Shown here: positions 51,067 to 60,032 of the stretch, one piece after another | How the letters are laid out: each line of letters starts with the position of its first letter | How positions within the stretch are numbered: the first letter of the stretch is position 1 | Assembly: GCA_050945855.1 (NCBI GenBank) | Contig: JBMNTS010000001.1 | Coordinates: 30,779 to 94,778, forward strand | Source of the DNA: CAYSNP01 sp050945855 | GTDB taxonomy: Bacteria; Bacillota; Clostridia; Christensenellales; DTU072 | Length of the DNA: 64,000 bases | Direction: 5' to 3' | Position numbers and translations under genes: made by a program | Notes under the pieces: generated by a model | What the model was told of the DNA's origin: nothing | Database searches by the model: none | The model's input: the letters and a program-made list of their open reading frames with translations, nothing else

Positions 51067-52580
51067 TATAAAATGTCCAGATTTTTCTTAAACGCGCGGC
51101 GGAATTCGGGCAACGCCCCCATGGCGTCCTTGATTTCCAGCGTACAATCGCCTTTCGTCTCCATTTTCAGGATTACGCTGTCACCAAGCACGTCGCAATT
51201 TATTTCCACGATTACTCTGCCCATGCTTCTGTCAAAGCATTCCGCTATCCTTACTATTACTCCCAGCTTGCGTATGGCGTCAAGCTCCTCTTCGTTCAAC
51301 AAGTCCGCATAAGGGCGCAAGTCCTCGATATCCAGACCGTCCTTAGTATGCGACGCCGCCACAAAAGCCGAAATTATCAAATCCTTTTGGGAAATGCCGT
51401 ATAAATTGCTGTTAAGAATAAAATACGCCGTATGCTTATGATGGTCATAGAATTTCAGACTGCTCCCTATGTCGTGGAGCATAGCGGCTACGCGCAAAAT
51501 CTTAACATATCTGCGCGGCAGTTTATGCAGCACTCGCAGTTGGTGGTAAAGTTGCAGTGACAAATCAAAAACGTGTTCCGCATGCGGGATATTCATATTA
51601 AATTGTGAAAGCATGGTATAAATCCCGTGTCCCACCACGTCGCTGATGGGTTTTTCTATAGTTTGAGACACGGCGTAGGTAAACATCGCGCCTTCGCGGA
51701 AACCCGCTCCGCCTATTATCAGTTCGTTGAAATTAGTGCAGTTGATAAGCGCCTGAAGCGCGCTCAGCGCGGCGGGGAAAATATCCGCCCTGACACTGGA
51801 AAGACCTTTAATTTTTGCAAGTTTTTCCGCGTCCAGCGGTTTGATTGTGTTGTATATTGTCTGCAACTCGCCAAAAGGAATATGATAGTTGTGCGCCATA
51901 TTCAAAGGGTATTTTCTGATTCTGCGGCTGATCCTGCCCAGATTTCTCAAAGAGCCGCCCACTCCAATAAGCTGCACGTCGGGCTCTATATCTTTAATCC
52001 AAGGCAGCTTTCTGATTTCCTCTTCCACATACTTCTCTATATTGTTGGCAATATCCTCGGGGTCGTTGCTTGTACCCGAAAACTTTTCGGTCAGAGTTAC
52101 CGCTCCGAAAGGCAGCGTGTCCTGCGCTATCATTACCCTGCGGTTGTAATGTATAAGTTTTATGCTTCCGCCGCCGATATCTATTATCAGCCCTTTGGGT
52201 ACATCCATGGAATTGATTACCGCGCGGTAAACAAGGGTCGCCTCGTCCTCCTGCGAAATAACGGTAAGTTTAATGCCGCAGGTGTTGGCCACCTCGTCGA
52301 TAAAGCTTTGCTTATTTTTTGCCCTTCTCACAACCGCCGTAGCGTAAGCGAATACCTTGCTGACTCCGTGACTTTCGTAGAGAGTGCGAAAAGTGCGCAA
52401 CGTTTTTATGGTCTGAGCCACTCTTAAGGGACGCAAAAAACCGTCCGTTTCCATATCTTTGGCAAGCCTTACCGGCTCTTTCAATTCGTCAATAACTACA
52501 AAATAACCACCTTTGAGTATCCTTACTATTACAAGCCTTGCCGAGTTTGAGCCCAAATCTATTATAGCTATTTTTTCCAT
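51066..52580 (-). CDS. ppx: Ppx/GppA phosphatase with HD domain
   Basis: The 504-residue protein starts with the ASKHA fold (IAIIDLGSNSARLVIVRI, about 3-20; IDIGGGSIKLIHY, about 140-152). It ends with an HD domain (AAMLHDIGSSLKFYDHHKHT). Ppx/GppA enzymes hydrolyse polyphosphate or pppGpp. The HD part is common in clostridial forms. The leader contains a perfect nine-base-pair inverted repeat. It heads a ppx-maf-mreB-like operon. Confidence 0.92.
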   Translation of the reverse strand: MEKIAIIDLGSNSARLVIVRILKGGYFVVIDELKEPVRLAKDMETDGFLRPLRVAQTIKTLRTFRTLYESHGVSKVFAYATAVVRRAKNKQSFIDEVANTCGIKLTVISQEDEATLVYRAVINSMDVPKGLIIDIGGGSIKLIHYNRRVMIAQDTLPFGAVTLTEKFSGTSNDPEDIANNIEKYVEEEIRKLPWIKDIEPDVQLIGVGGSLRNLGRISRRIRKYPLNMAHNYHIPFGELQTIYNTIKPLDAEKLAKIKGLSSVRADIFPAALSALQALINCTNFNELIIGGAGFREGAMFTYAVSQTIEKPISDVVGHGIYTMLSQFNMNIPHAEHVFDLSLQLYHQLRVLHKLPRRYVKILRVAAMLHDIGSSLKFYDHHKHTAYFILNSNLYGISQKDLIISAFVAASHTKDGLDIEDLRPYADLLNEEELDAIRKLGVIVRIAECFDRSMGRVIVEINCDVLGDSVILKMETKGDCTLEIKDAMGALPEFRRAFKKNLDIL

Positions 52581-52599
52581 ATAACTCCTTTTACCATAT

Positions 52600-52628
52600 C
52601 TTGTATCATTACCCTATATTGATACAAG
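52600..52628 (-). repeat. Perfect inverted repeat in the ppx leader
   Basis: CTTGTATCA and TGATACAAG form nine base pairs around an 11-base centre, about 20 bases before the ppx ATG. No T run follows, so it is more likely an operator or RNA hairpin than a terminator. Confidence 0.6.
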
Positions 52629-52644
52629 CATTATTTACATCAGT

Positions 52645-53598
52645 TTATTTATTTACTATATTTTGTTCTTCGCCCCTGATAAACGCCGCCACATTGGAGA
52701 CCAGTATATCCATAAGCCTGCTTCTCGCCTCCACCGTCGCCCAAGCGATATGCGGGGTAATCACGGTGTTTTTTGCCTTAAGCAGGGGGTTGTCCGCAGG
52801 CGGCGGCTCCACTGAGAGCACGTCCAGCCCCGCTCCCCTGATCCTTCCCTTGTTAAGCGCGTCCGCCAGGTCCCGCTCGTTGATCAGCGGTCCCCTTGCC
52901 GTATTAATGATTATCGCGCCGGGCTTCATCAGCGATATTGTGCCCGCGTTAATCATACCTTTATTATCTGCAGTTAAAGGACAATTTAAAGAAATGATAT
53001 CGGAATCAGCTAAAAGCGTTTCCAAGGCTACAAAATAACTGCTTTTTCCTATATCTTCTTTTTTGCCGTTGTAGACAAGCACATTCATGCCGAAGGCGCG
53101 CGCGACCTGCTCCACCCTTTTGCCTATTCTCCCGTAACCCACTATGCCCAAGGTCTTGCCGCAAATCTGGCTCATACCAGGTCTGTAATAGCAAAAATCC
53201 CTGCTGGATGTCCATTGTCCCCGCTTTACGGTGTCGTTATGGTATCCTGTGCCTATGACCACTTCAAGCAGCAAAGAAAAGACTGCCTGCACAACGCTTT
53301 CGGTACTATATGAAGGTACGTTTGATACGGATATATTCTTTAGCTTGGCGTAGGCGCAATCTATTACGTTGTACCCTGTCGCCATAACCGCGATATGCTT
53401 AAGTTTGGGCAGAGCGTCAATGACTTCTCTGTTAAATACAACTTTGTTCGTGAGCGCAATGTCCGCGTCTATCGCTCTTTCAATCACTTTATCCTTAGGA
53501 GTGCGGTCGTAAACAGTCGTATCTCCCAAAGCTTTGAGAGCGTCCCAGCTTAAATCTCCGCTATTAAGGCAATATCCGTCAAGCACGACTATTTTCAT
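52645..53598 (-). CDS. D-2-hydroxyacid dehydrogenase
   Basis: The 317-residue protein has the NAD-binding GIVGYGRIGKRVEQVA (about 149-164). It also has NTARGPLINERDLADAL (catalytic Arg about 236) and the His of TPHIAWATVEAR. It resembles glycerate or hydroxypyruvate reductases more than SerA and has no ACT domain. The substrate is uncertain. AGGAG precedes the ATG and a strong promoter lies just upstream. Confidence 0.92.
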   Translation of the reverse strand: MKIVVLDGYCLNSGDLSWDALKALGDTTVYDRTPKDKVIERAIDADIALTNKVVFNREVIDALPKLKHIAVMATGYNVIDCAYAKLKNISVSNVPSYSTESVVQAVFSLLLEVVIGTGYHNDTVKRGQWTSSRDFCYYRPGMSQICGKTLGIVGYGRIGKRVEQVARAFGMNVLVYNGKKEDIGKSSYFVALETLLADSDIISLNCPLTADNKGMINAGTISLMKPGAIIINTARGPLINERDLADALNKGRIRGAGLDVLSVEPPPADNPLLKAKNTVITPHIAWATVEARSRLMDILVSNVAAFIRGEEQNIVNK

Positions 53599-53625
53599 CT
53601 CTTTTCTCCTAGTATCCTAGCTTAT

Positions 53626-53654
53626 ATTATATCCTTAAATAGCCCGCAAGTCAA
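53626..53654 (-). promoter_or_regulatory. Promoter of the D-2-hydroxyacid dehydrogenase
   Basis: On the minus strand TTGACT and TATAAT are separated by 17 bases, about 28 bases before the ATG at 53598. Confidence 0.8.
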
Positions 53655-53724
53655 TAAGCGATTTTTTAAACATCACTGTTTAATGGTCGGAAAATATGTA
53701 ATTATGTGGTCGAGAATAGTAAAA

Positions 53725-54513
53725 TTAAGATATATTTATGCTAATTTCAACCCAGTCGCTATACTCGTAAAGCTCGTATAGCTCAAGCGGATAATTTTGG
53801 ACTACTATAATGGATTGACCGGTCGCGGGGTCTTTCGCGGTGAAGCTGGTATTATTAAGCGCCCTTACTCTTACGGTAAACGTGCCCTTTTCATCTTTAG
53901 GTAAAACATAGGTATGCCTGTTGCTTTTTTCCAATATGGAATCACTGAAAGCGTTCTCCGAAGGCAATTTGTCCTGCAACTCAAAACTTGTTACCACACC
54001 TGCCTCAAAATTGTTTTTTTCATAATACACATAGGGCAGAATAAGATTGTAGGTATTCTCCTTTTCCGCATCGGCAACCAACTCGGGCTCCAGGGAAAAC
54101 ACCAATTCAAGAGGCCGGACATAAAAGGTTTTCCACTCGGAAAAGGGTTTTACCTTGCCGTTTGCCACGCATTGCACCCTGAATTTTAGTTCTCCGCGCT
54201 TACGGGGTATAGTAAAAGAGGATTCCGCGCTCACCCCTTTATGGATTACTCCGGGGTAGAGCGCGTACTCATACTCGATATTATACCCTTCCGCCTTTTC
54301 GATATCGCTCCAGTTTAATGCGATAACGAACCTGCTATCCTCGTTAATCTTTGCGGTAAGGTCTTTAATTACATAATCCGCTTTTGACTTCCAAATTAAA
54401 ATGCCTAAAACAGTGCCCGTCGCCAATACCGCCACAATAATCAACATCGTTATCGCGTAAGTAAGATTAAACTTTTCTTTAAGCAATTTAATTGCGGATT
54501 GTAGTTTGCTCAC
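53725..54513 (-). CDS. Unknown membrane-anchored protein with two FN3-like modules
   Basis: This 262-residue protein has one N-terminal membrane helix (about 18-41) and a large outer part. The first module (about 50-133) contains LNWSDIEKAEGYNIEYEYA and ends FSEWKTFYV. The second (about 134-262) ends YSDWVEISI, the same closing pattern. Fibronectin type III-like folding is inferred from the aromatic and hydrophobic pattern, not certain. It lies 14 bases behind the PPi-phosphofructokinase gene, so it is probably co-transcribed with two glycolytic genes. Its function is unknown. Confidence 0.78.
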   Translation of the reverse strand: MSKLQSAIKLLKEKFNLTYAITMLIIVAVLATGTVLGILIWKSKADYVIKDLTAKINEDSRFVIALNWSDIEKAEGYNIEYEYALYPGVIHKGVSAESSFTIPRKRGELKFRVQCVANGKVKPFSEWKTFYVRPLELVFSLEPELVADAEKENTYNLILPYVYYEKNNFEAGVVTSFELQDKLPSENAFSDSILEKSNRHTYVLPKDEKGTFTVRVRALNNTSFTAKDPATGQSIIVVQNYPLELYELYEYSDWVEISINIS

Positions 54514-54527
54514 CTTTTCCTCGCCGT

Positions 54528-55778
54528 CTACACCCTGACCTTTTTAAGTTTGGCAAATCTGGGTAAGCCGTTTTCAAGAGGCATAGGATTGCTGCCCTGA
54601 ATTAAAGGCATCGCGTAATCTATAAACTCTTTTTTCAGATTGGTGCCGTCCTCGCCAATCCAGCTTAAAGGAACGGTTTTTTCCGTATTCGCCGCAATTT
54701 CCAAGGGTATCAATTTGTATATGCACTTATACTCCGCGCATGAGGCGTCCCTTTCAAAGACTACCATTTTATCCGTTTCGCCCGCGCAAGCGGCTCTTAC
54801 CGCAGTGGCTCCCGCCTCAAAGGCTTCCTCCACGTCTACCGCGCTGGCAAGATGCGCGGCGCATCTTTGCATAAGATTGAATTCAATAGCTCTGACCTTG
54901 CAGCCGATTTTTTCCTTTACCAACGCTCCCAAAGCAGTGGCAACGCCGCCAAGCTGAGTATGTCCGAAAGAATCTTTGGTCGCATTATTGGCCGCTTCTA
55001 TAGCCTCAGCTACATAAATACCCTCTTTTGTCTTAATCCCTTCGCTCAAAGCTACAATACACTTTTTGTCCGGACCTTCCAATACCCGCTTGATGTCCGC
55101 AATAAATTTGTCAAGGTCAAAGGCAAGCTCGGGCAAATAGATTAAGTCGGGACCGTGTCCGGTAAAGCCCGCGAGCGCGCTTGCCGCGGTGAGCCAGCCG
55201 GCGTTTCTCCCCATTATTTCCACTATTGTGACCTGTTTGGTATCGTAAACGCGCGCGTCAAGGGATAATTCCATCATGGTGGTCGCCACATATTTTGCCG
55301 CGCTGCCGTATCCGGGGCAGTGGTCTGTGCCGAACAAATCGTTGTCTATGGTCTTTGGCACGCCTATCACGTTGCATTCGTAGCCGTGCTCAAGCAGGAA
55401 CTTGCTTATTTTATTGCAGGTATCCATACTGTCATTCCCGCCGTTATAGAAAAAATATCTTATATTATACTTTTTAAAGACTTCCAGAATTCTCAGGTAA
55501 TCCTTATCGTTATCTTTGGGGTTGGCAAGCTTATAGCGCACCGAGCCGAGCGCGGAAGAAGGAGTATTTTTAAGCAACATTAACTCGGACATATCCTCTT
55601 TGCTTATGTCGTAAAATACTTCGTTCAATATGCCTTTTATTCCGTTGGCCGCTCCGTACACAGCCGTTATCTGCGGCATTTTCAACGCTTCCGTAAAAAC
55701 GCCGGCGGCGCTGGAATTGATAACCGATGTAGGGCCTCCCGATTGCGCAAATATACAAGCGCCTTTCAAGTTCTTCAT
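54528..55778 (-). CDS. pfp: PPi-dependent phosphofructokinase
   Basis: The 416-residue enzyme has QSGGPTSVINSS (about 12-23), GGNDSMDT (113-120) and PKTIDND (141-147). In ATP-dependent enzymes these read GGDGS and PGTIDND. The Asp in the first motif and Lys in the second are the established marks of pyrophosphate-using phosphofructokinases, which act reversibly. MGRNAGWLTAA also fits. It follows an ATP-type pfkA by 23 bases in the same operon. Confidence 0.9.
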   Translation of the reverse strand: MKNLKGACIFAQSGGPTSVINSSAAGVFTEALKMPQITAVYGAANGIKGILNEVFYDISKEDMSELMLLKNTPSSALGSVRYKLANPKDNDKDYLRILEVFKKYNIRYFFYNGGNDSMDTCNKISKFLLEHGYECNVIGVPKTIDNDLFGTDHCPGYGSAAKYVATTMMELSLDARVYDTKQVTIVEIMGRNAGWLTAASALAGFTGHGPDLIYLPELAFDLDKFIADIKRVLEGPDKKCIVALSEGIKTKEGIYVAEAIEAANNATKDSFGHTQLGGVATALGALVKEKIGCKVRAIEFNLMQRCAAHLASAVDVEEAFEAGATAVRAACAGETDKMVVFERDASCAEYKCIYKLIPLEIAANTEKTVPLSWIGEDGTNLKKEFIDYAMPLIQGSNPMPLENGLPRFAKLKKVRV

Positions 55779-55801
55779 TATTCATCCTCCGAATGTATAG
55801 T

Positions 55802-56764
55802 TTATCTGCTCAGGATATTTGCTACCCTGTATAAATCCTCGTTAAATACGCGAGGCAGGCTAAGCGCCTCGCTTATATCCATATCTATGATTTTATTATC
55901 CTTTATGCCCACGCAGCGATGTCCGACATCCTTGTGGAGCAGGTCCACCGCGCGTACGGAAAACCTTGCCGCAAGCACTCTGTCCGCCATACTCGGCATA
56001 CCGCCGCGCTGAATATACCCCAGTTTTACCGTTTTAAGGCTGATATCCACTTTGTCTTTTATCATGTTTTTAAACTCTTCGGCATCGCATACGCCTTCGG
56101 CAAGCACGATAATATCCGATTTTTTCCCTTTCAGCTTGTTGGCATTGATAATGCCGCAAATATCGTCGATATCATATTTAAGTTCGGGCACTATCATAAT
56201 TTCCGCGCCGCCCGCAAGTCCCGCGTAAATCGCTATATCTCCGCAGGAGCGCCCCATAACCTCGATTATGCAGGCGCGCTCGTGACTGGTCATCGTGTCC
56301 CGAATATTATTGATTGCGGAAAGCGCCGTGTTTACCGCGGTATCAAAACCTAAGGTATAATCCGTATACATCAAATCGTTGTCTATTGTGCCGGGAATGC
56401 CGATACAAGGGTAATCAAATTGCTCCTTTAAATCCTTAATACCCTTAAAAGAGCCGTCTCCCCCTACTACTATCAGTCCTTGTATATCAAATGCTTTAAG
56501 CACCTTATACGCTTTTTGCCTGCCCGCTTCCGTCATAAATTCCGGGCTTCTGGCCGTTTTGAGCATTGTGCCGCCGCGGTGTATAATATCCGAAACGCTG
56601 CGTGATTCCAGCCGTCTTACGTCGCCGTTAATAAGTCCGTCAAAGCCCCTTTCTATACCGTACACGCTCATGTGCAGGCTGGTGGCGTATCTTACCGCGG
56701 CCCTGATTGCGGCATTCATACCCGGCGCGTCCCCGCCGCTTGTCAATATCCCTATCCTTTGCAT
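55802..56764 (-). CDS. pfkA: ATP-dependent 6-phosphofructokinase
   Basis: The 320-residue enzyme has ILTSGGDAPGMNAAIRA (6-22), GGDGSFKG (101-108) and PGTIDND (124-130, catalytic Asp). It also has MGRSCGDIA. Both ATP-type glycine positions are present, and the length is normal for the bacterial allosteric enzyme. A promoter with TTGAGT, 17 bases, TATAAT lies upstream. Confidence 0.96.
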   Translation of the reverse strand: MQRIGILTSGGDAPGMNAAIRAAVRYATSLHMSVYGIERGFDGLINGDVRRLESRSVSDIIHRGGTMLKTARSPEFMTEAGRQKAYKVLKAFDIQGLIVVGGDGSFKGIKDLKEQFDYPCIGIPGTIDNDLMYTDYTLGFDTAVNTALSAINNIRDTMTSHERACIIEVMGRSCGDIAIYAGLAGGAEIMIVPELKYDIDDICGIINANKLKGKKSDIIVLAEGVCDAEEFKNMIKDKVDISLKTVKLGYIQRGGMPSMADRVLAARFSVRAVDLLHKDVGHRCVGIKDNKIIDMDISEALSLPRVFNEDLYRVANILSR

Positions 56765-56785
56765 TTACTCTGCTCCTGTCGCATA

Positions 56786-56814
56786 ATTATACACCAAATA
56801 ATACCAAAACTCAA
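56786..56814 (-). promoter_or_regulatory. Promoter of pfkA-pfp operon
   Basis: On the minus strand TTGAGT and TATAAT are separated by 17 bases. AGGAGC follows before the ATG at 56764. Confidence 0.75.
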
Positions 56815-56827
56815 GTGATTGCCCCGC

Positions 56828-58072
56828 TTAGCCGCGTGAAGTGTAATCACCTTGAGCCACATATTTTACGCCGGTCAATTCTCTTAAACCTATGGGACCA
56901 CGCACGTGCAGTTTTTGTGTGGAAATACCCATTTCCGCTCCCAGCCCGAACTCAAAACCGTCGGTAAAACGGGTGGAAGCGTTAATAAACACCGCAGCGG
57001 AATCCACAGCCTGCGCAAACTGCTGCGCGCATATCTTGTTTTCGGTGATTATGGCTTCGGAGTGACCCGTCCCATATTTATTAATATGTGTAATGGCACA
57101 GGTAGTATCTTGCACGATTTTTATCTTTAAAATTAAATCGTTGTATTCCTTATAATACTCGTCAATGCCTACTTGCTCTATATGCGGAAGTATCGCGCGC
57201 ACCTCGTCGTCGCCCCTGAGAATCACCTTTTCCTTCTCCAAAGCCTTTGCTATCTTAGGCAGAAATTCCTTTGCTATGCTCCTTTCCACCAGCAGCGTTT
57301 CCAGAGCGTTGCACACGGAAGGGCGTTGAATCTTCGCGTTTACTATTACGGGTATGGCTTTTTCCTGATTGGCGCTCCCCTCCACAAACAAATGACAATT
57401 GCCGCCGGCGGAAGCGATAACGGGCATAAGGGCATGTTCCAGCACAAATTTTTTCAATTCTTCCCCGCCTCTGGGAATAACCACATCTATCAAGCCTTGC
57501 TGAGCAAGCATTACTCTGGTGTCCTCTCGATCGGGATTGCCTAAAAACACCACCGCGTTTTCGTCTATGCCCGCCTCCTTCAGACCCTTTTTTGCGGCAT
57601 TTACCAAAGCGGCATTGGAGTTGGCGGCGTCTTTGCTGCCGCGGAGCACCACAGCGTTGCCGCTTTTGAGAGTCAAAGCTATGGCGTCTATGGTGACGTT
57701 GGGTCTGGCTTCGTAAATAATGCCGATTACGCCCAGCGGGGCGCGTACCCTTTTAATGTTAAGCCCGCTTTTTACCGTATACTGCTCCACTACCTCGCCC
57801 ACGGGGTCGGCAAGCGCGGCTACGGCGTCTAAACCTTCCAAAATGCCCTGAAGTCTTGACTCGGTAAGTAGTAATCTGTCCAGAAAGGATTGCGGCTTTC
57901 CGTTTTGTGCGGCAAGCTCCAAATCCTTTTGGTTTGCCTTAAAAATTAAATCCTTATCCGCTTGAATGTGCCTGCCGATAGCCCAAAGCGCGTTGTTCTT
58001 TTGCGCCGTGGGCAAAGCGCCGAGAGAATAAGAGGCTTGTTTTGCCAGCACGCATAATTCCTTCACGCTCAT
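56828..58072 (-). CDS. proA: Gamma-glutamyl phosphate reductase
   Basis: The 414-residue enzyme makes glutamate semialdehyde in proline synthesis. It shows GVIGIIYEARPNVTID (about 115-130) and the catalytic cysteine in QRPSVCNALETLLV (about 253-266). Near the C-terminus is NASTRFTDGFEFGLGAEMGIST. proB, usually adjacent, is not here; the gene instead overlaps yebC by four bases. Confidence 0.95.
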   Translation of the reverse strand: MSVKELCVLAKQASYSLGALPTAQKNNALWAIGRHIQADKDLIFKANQKDLELAAQNGKPQSFLDRLLLTESRLQGILEGLDAVAALADPVGEVVEQYTVKSGLNIKRVRAPLGVIGIIYEARPNVTIDAIALTLKSGNAVVLRGSKDAANSNAALVNAAKKGLKEAGIDENAVVFLGNPDREDTRVMLAQQGLIDVVIPRGGEELKKFVLEHALMPVIASAGGNCHLFVEGSANQEKAIPVIVNAKIQRPSVCNALETLLVERSIAKEFLPKIAKALEKEKVILRGDDEVRAILPHIEQVGIDEYYKEYNDLILKIKIVQDTTCAITHINKYGTGHSEAIITENKICAQQFAQAVDSAAVFINASTRFTDGFEFGLGAEMGISTQKLHVRGPIGLRELTGVKYVAQGDYTSRG

Positions 58073-58806
58073 TGTTCACTCTCTCCTTCATCGTATATCG
58101 CGTTATGCACCACATCCTGGACGTCATCGTTTTCCTCAAGTTTATCAAGCAGTTTAATGAAATTGGGTATATGCTTTTCCTCCAGCTCCACTTCGGAATC
58201 GCTGACCATGGCAACCTCGCTGTTAAGCACTTCAATCCCCGCGTCCACAATAGCGTTGACTACCGCGGTAAGACTGGACGGGTCTGCGTACACCTCGAAC
58301 AATTCGTCTTTCTCTACGATATCCTCCGCCCCCGCGTCCAGCGCGGTAAGCATAAGCTGCTCCTCGTCCGCCGTTTTGTCTACTAATATCACGCCCTTTT
58401 TCCTGAACATATACGACACGCAACCTGACGCGCCCAAGGACCCGCCGTATTTATCGAAAGCATGCCTTACTTCTCCCGCGGTGCGATTCTTGTTGTCGGT
58501 GAGGGAAAAAACCATAACGGCCGCTCCGCCCGGTCCGTAACCTTCGTAAGTAATTTCCTCAAAATTGTCGGTATCCGCCTCGCCGCTTGCCTTTTTGATG
58601 GAACGGGCGATGTTATCCCCGGGCATATTGTTTTCCTTAGCTTTGGCTATGGCGTCACGCAAGCGTGAATTACTGTTTGGGTCGGGACCGCCTTGCTTAA
58701 CCGCTACGGAAATTTCTCTGCCTATCTTAGTAAAAATATTACCTTTTTTGGCGTCCATTTTGCCTTTTTTTATCTTAATATTAGACCATTTACTGTGCCC
58801 GGACAT
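58069..58806 (-). CDS. yebC: YebC/PmpR family protein
   Basis: The 245-residue protein starts MSGHSKWSNIKIKKGKMDAKKG and has EGYGPGGAAVMV (about 90-101), both family hallmarks. YebC-type proteins were described as transcription regulators, and a subset assists translation of proline-rich stretches. AAAAGGAGG is present before the ATG. It follows the SpoU methyltransferase by 12 bases. Confidence 0.95.
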   Translation of the reverse strand: MSGHSKWSNIKIKKGKMDAKKGNIFTKIGREISVAVKQGGPDPNSNSRLRDAIAKAKENNMPGDNIARSIKKASGEADTDNFEEITYEGYGPGGAAVMVFSLTDNKNRTAGEVRHAFDKYGGSLGASGCVSYMFRKKGVILVDKTADEEQLMLTALDAGAEDIVEKDELFEVYADPSSLTAVVNAIVDAGIEVLNSEVAMVSDSEVELEEKHIPNFIKLLDKLEENDDVQDVVHNAIYDEGESEQ

Positions 58807-58818
58807 ATTAACCTCCTT

Positions 58819-59559
58819 TTAATAATCAATAAATTGAAACATAGCTATCGAAGCCGCCACTGCCGCGTTAAGACTCTCTATTTCCCCGCTCATAGGTATG
58901 CCAAGCATTTTCCCTTTGTTTTTTAATATTTGATTTACCCCCGCGCTCTCGTTGCCCAACACTAAGGCAATCTTACCGTTAGGGCGCATACTGCGTATAT
59001 CCGAACCGGATGCGTCAAGGATAAAAACGGCGTAATCCCGCAATATCTCCAATGCGGAAGGGTACTCCGCCTCTATAAAGTTGAGCTTAAACACCGCGCT
59101 CATGGAAGCGCGCACCACTTTGGGGCTGTAAAAATCCGCGCAATTTATACCTATTATATCATAAAACCCGAAGGCTGCGCAAGAGCGAAGCACGGTACCC
59201 AAATTGCCGGGGTCCTGAAGAGTATCCAGCACCAAAATCTTATCGCCTTGGGGGGCGCATGCCTGCTTTTGGCTGCAGACGGCCAGTATACCCGCGGGGC
59301 TTGCGGTATCCGAAACAGCATTAAAAATGCTGTCATCTACCATAAAAACCTCCTCGCATAAGCCGTATGCCAGCTTTTCATATTTTTGCGCAACACTTTT
59401 CTTCAAAAAAATCGAACATACCGGATAATCTATGGGTATATCCTTTACCAGATTGCCGCCTTCCGCGACAAAAAGACCGGTAAGATTTCTCCCTTTTTTG
59501 GTCAAAAGGGATTTTACCAACTTAATATTCTCATTTCTGGCGGAACTTATTATCTTCAT
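58819..59559 (-). CDS. SpoU/TrmH-family RNA 2'-O-methyltransferase
   Basis: The 246-residue protein has an N-terminal substrate-binding region (SSARNENIKLVKSLLTKKGR) and the SPOUT knot motifs LDTLQDPGNLGTVLRSCAAFG (about 101-121), ALVLGNESAGVN (about 193-204) and IPMSGEIESLNAAVAASI (about 217-234). The target is probably a 23S rRNA or tRNA ribose. The ATG comes straight after a hairpin and has no ribosome binding site. Confidence 0.92.
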   Translation of the reverse strand: MKIISSARNENIKLVKSLLTKKGRNLTGLFVAEGGNLVKDIPIDYPVCSIFLKKSVAQKYEKLAYGLCEEVFMVDDSIFNAVSDTASPAGILAVCSQKQACAPQGDKILVLDTLQDPGNLGTVLRSCAAFGFYDIIGINCADFYSPKVVRASMSAVFKLNFIEAEYPSALEILRDYAVFILDASGSDIRSMRPNGKIALVLGNESAGVNQILKNKGKMLGIPMSGEIESLNAAVAASIAMFQFIDY

Positions 59560-59569
59560 TTTTTATAAA

Positions 59570-59599
59570 AGGGCTGTGTCGAATATACGAAACAGCCCT
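59570..59599 (-). terminator. Hairpin between rplT and the SpoU methyltransferase gene
   Basis: AGGGCTGT, a 14-base loop and ACAGCCCT form the stem, followed on the minus strand by TTTTAT and then A residues. It looks like a weak terminator for infC-rpmI-rplT but ends only ten bases before the next ATG, so readthrough or translational control is possible. Confidence 0.6.
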
Positions 59600-59652
59600 T
59601 CCCTTCAACTTTTTTTAGTATTGTATTAACTTATTACACTAGCTAAAAGCGG

Positions 59653-60009
59653 TTAAGCGCTTATGGCTGCTTTTGCCTTTTCGCAAAGGGCAGCAAAACC
59701 AGCGGCATCGTTGATTGCCATATCTGCCAGCACCTTTCTGTTAAGCTCAATGTTAGCGCTCTTAAGCCCGTACATCAATCTGCTGTACGATATATTGTTG
59801 GCGCGCGCTCCGGCATTGATTCTGGCAATCCAAAGGCTGCGAAAATCGCGCTTCTTCAGCTTGCGCCCCACAAAAGCATATTGACCCGACTTCATAACCG
59901 CCTGACGGGCTATTCTGTAAAGTTTGGATTTGCTGCCAAAATATCCTTTGGCTCTTTTCATTATCTTTCTGCGCTTTTTTACCGCGTTGACGCCTCTTTT
60001 AATTCTCAT
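59653..60009 (-). CDS. rplT: 50S ribosomal protein L20
   Basis: The 118-residue protein starts MRIKRGVNAVKKRRKIMKRAKGYFGSK in family form (RNA-binding basic tail) and continues with FRSLWIARINAGARANNISYSRLM. L20 is essential for early 50S assembly and represses its own operon in several bacteria. It is the last gene of infC-rpmI-rplT. Confidence 0.97.
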   Translation of the reverse strand: MRIKRGVNAVKKRRKIMKRAKGYFGSKSKLYRIARQAVMKSGQYAFVGRKLKKRDFRSLWIARINAGARANNISYSRLMYGLKSANIELNRKVLADMAINDAAGFAALCEKAKAAISA

Positions 60010-60032
60010 TTCCGAATCCTCCTGTCCTAAGC

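Noticed and set aside
51627..52427. Open frame of 266 codons on the plus strand opposite ppx
   Set aside because: It mirrors the ppx coding frame; the composition is an antisense artefact and no domain is visible.
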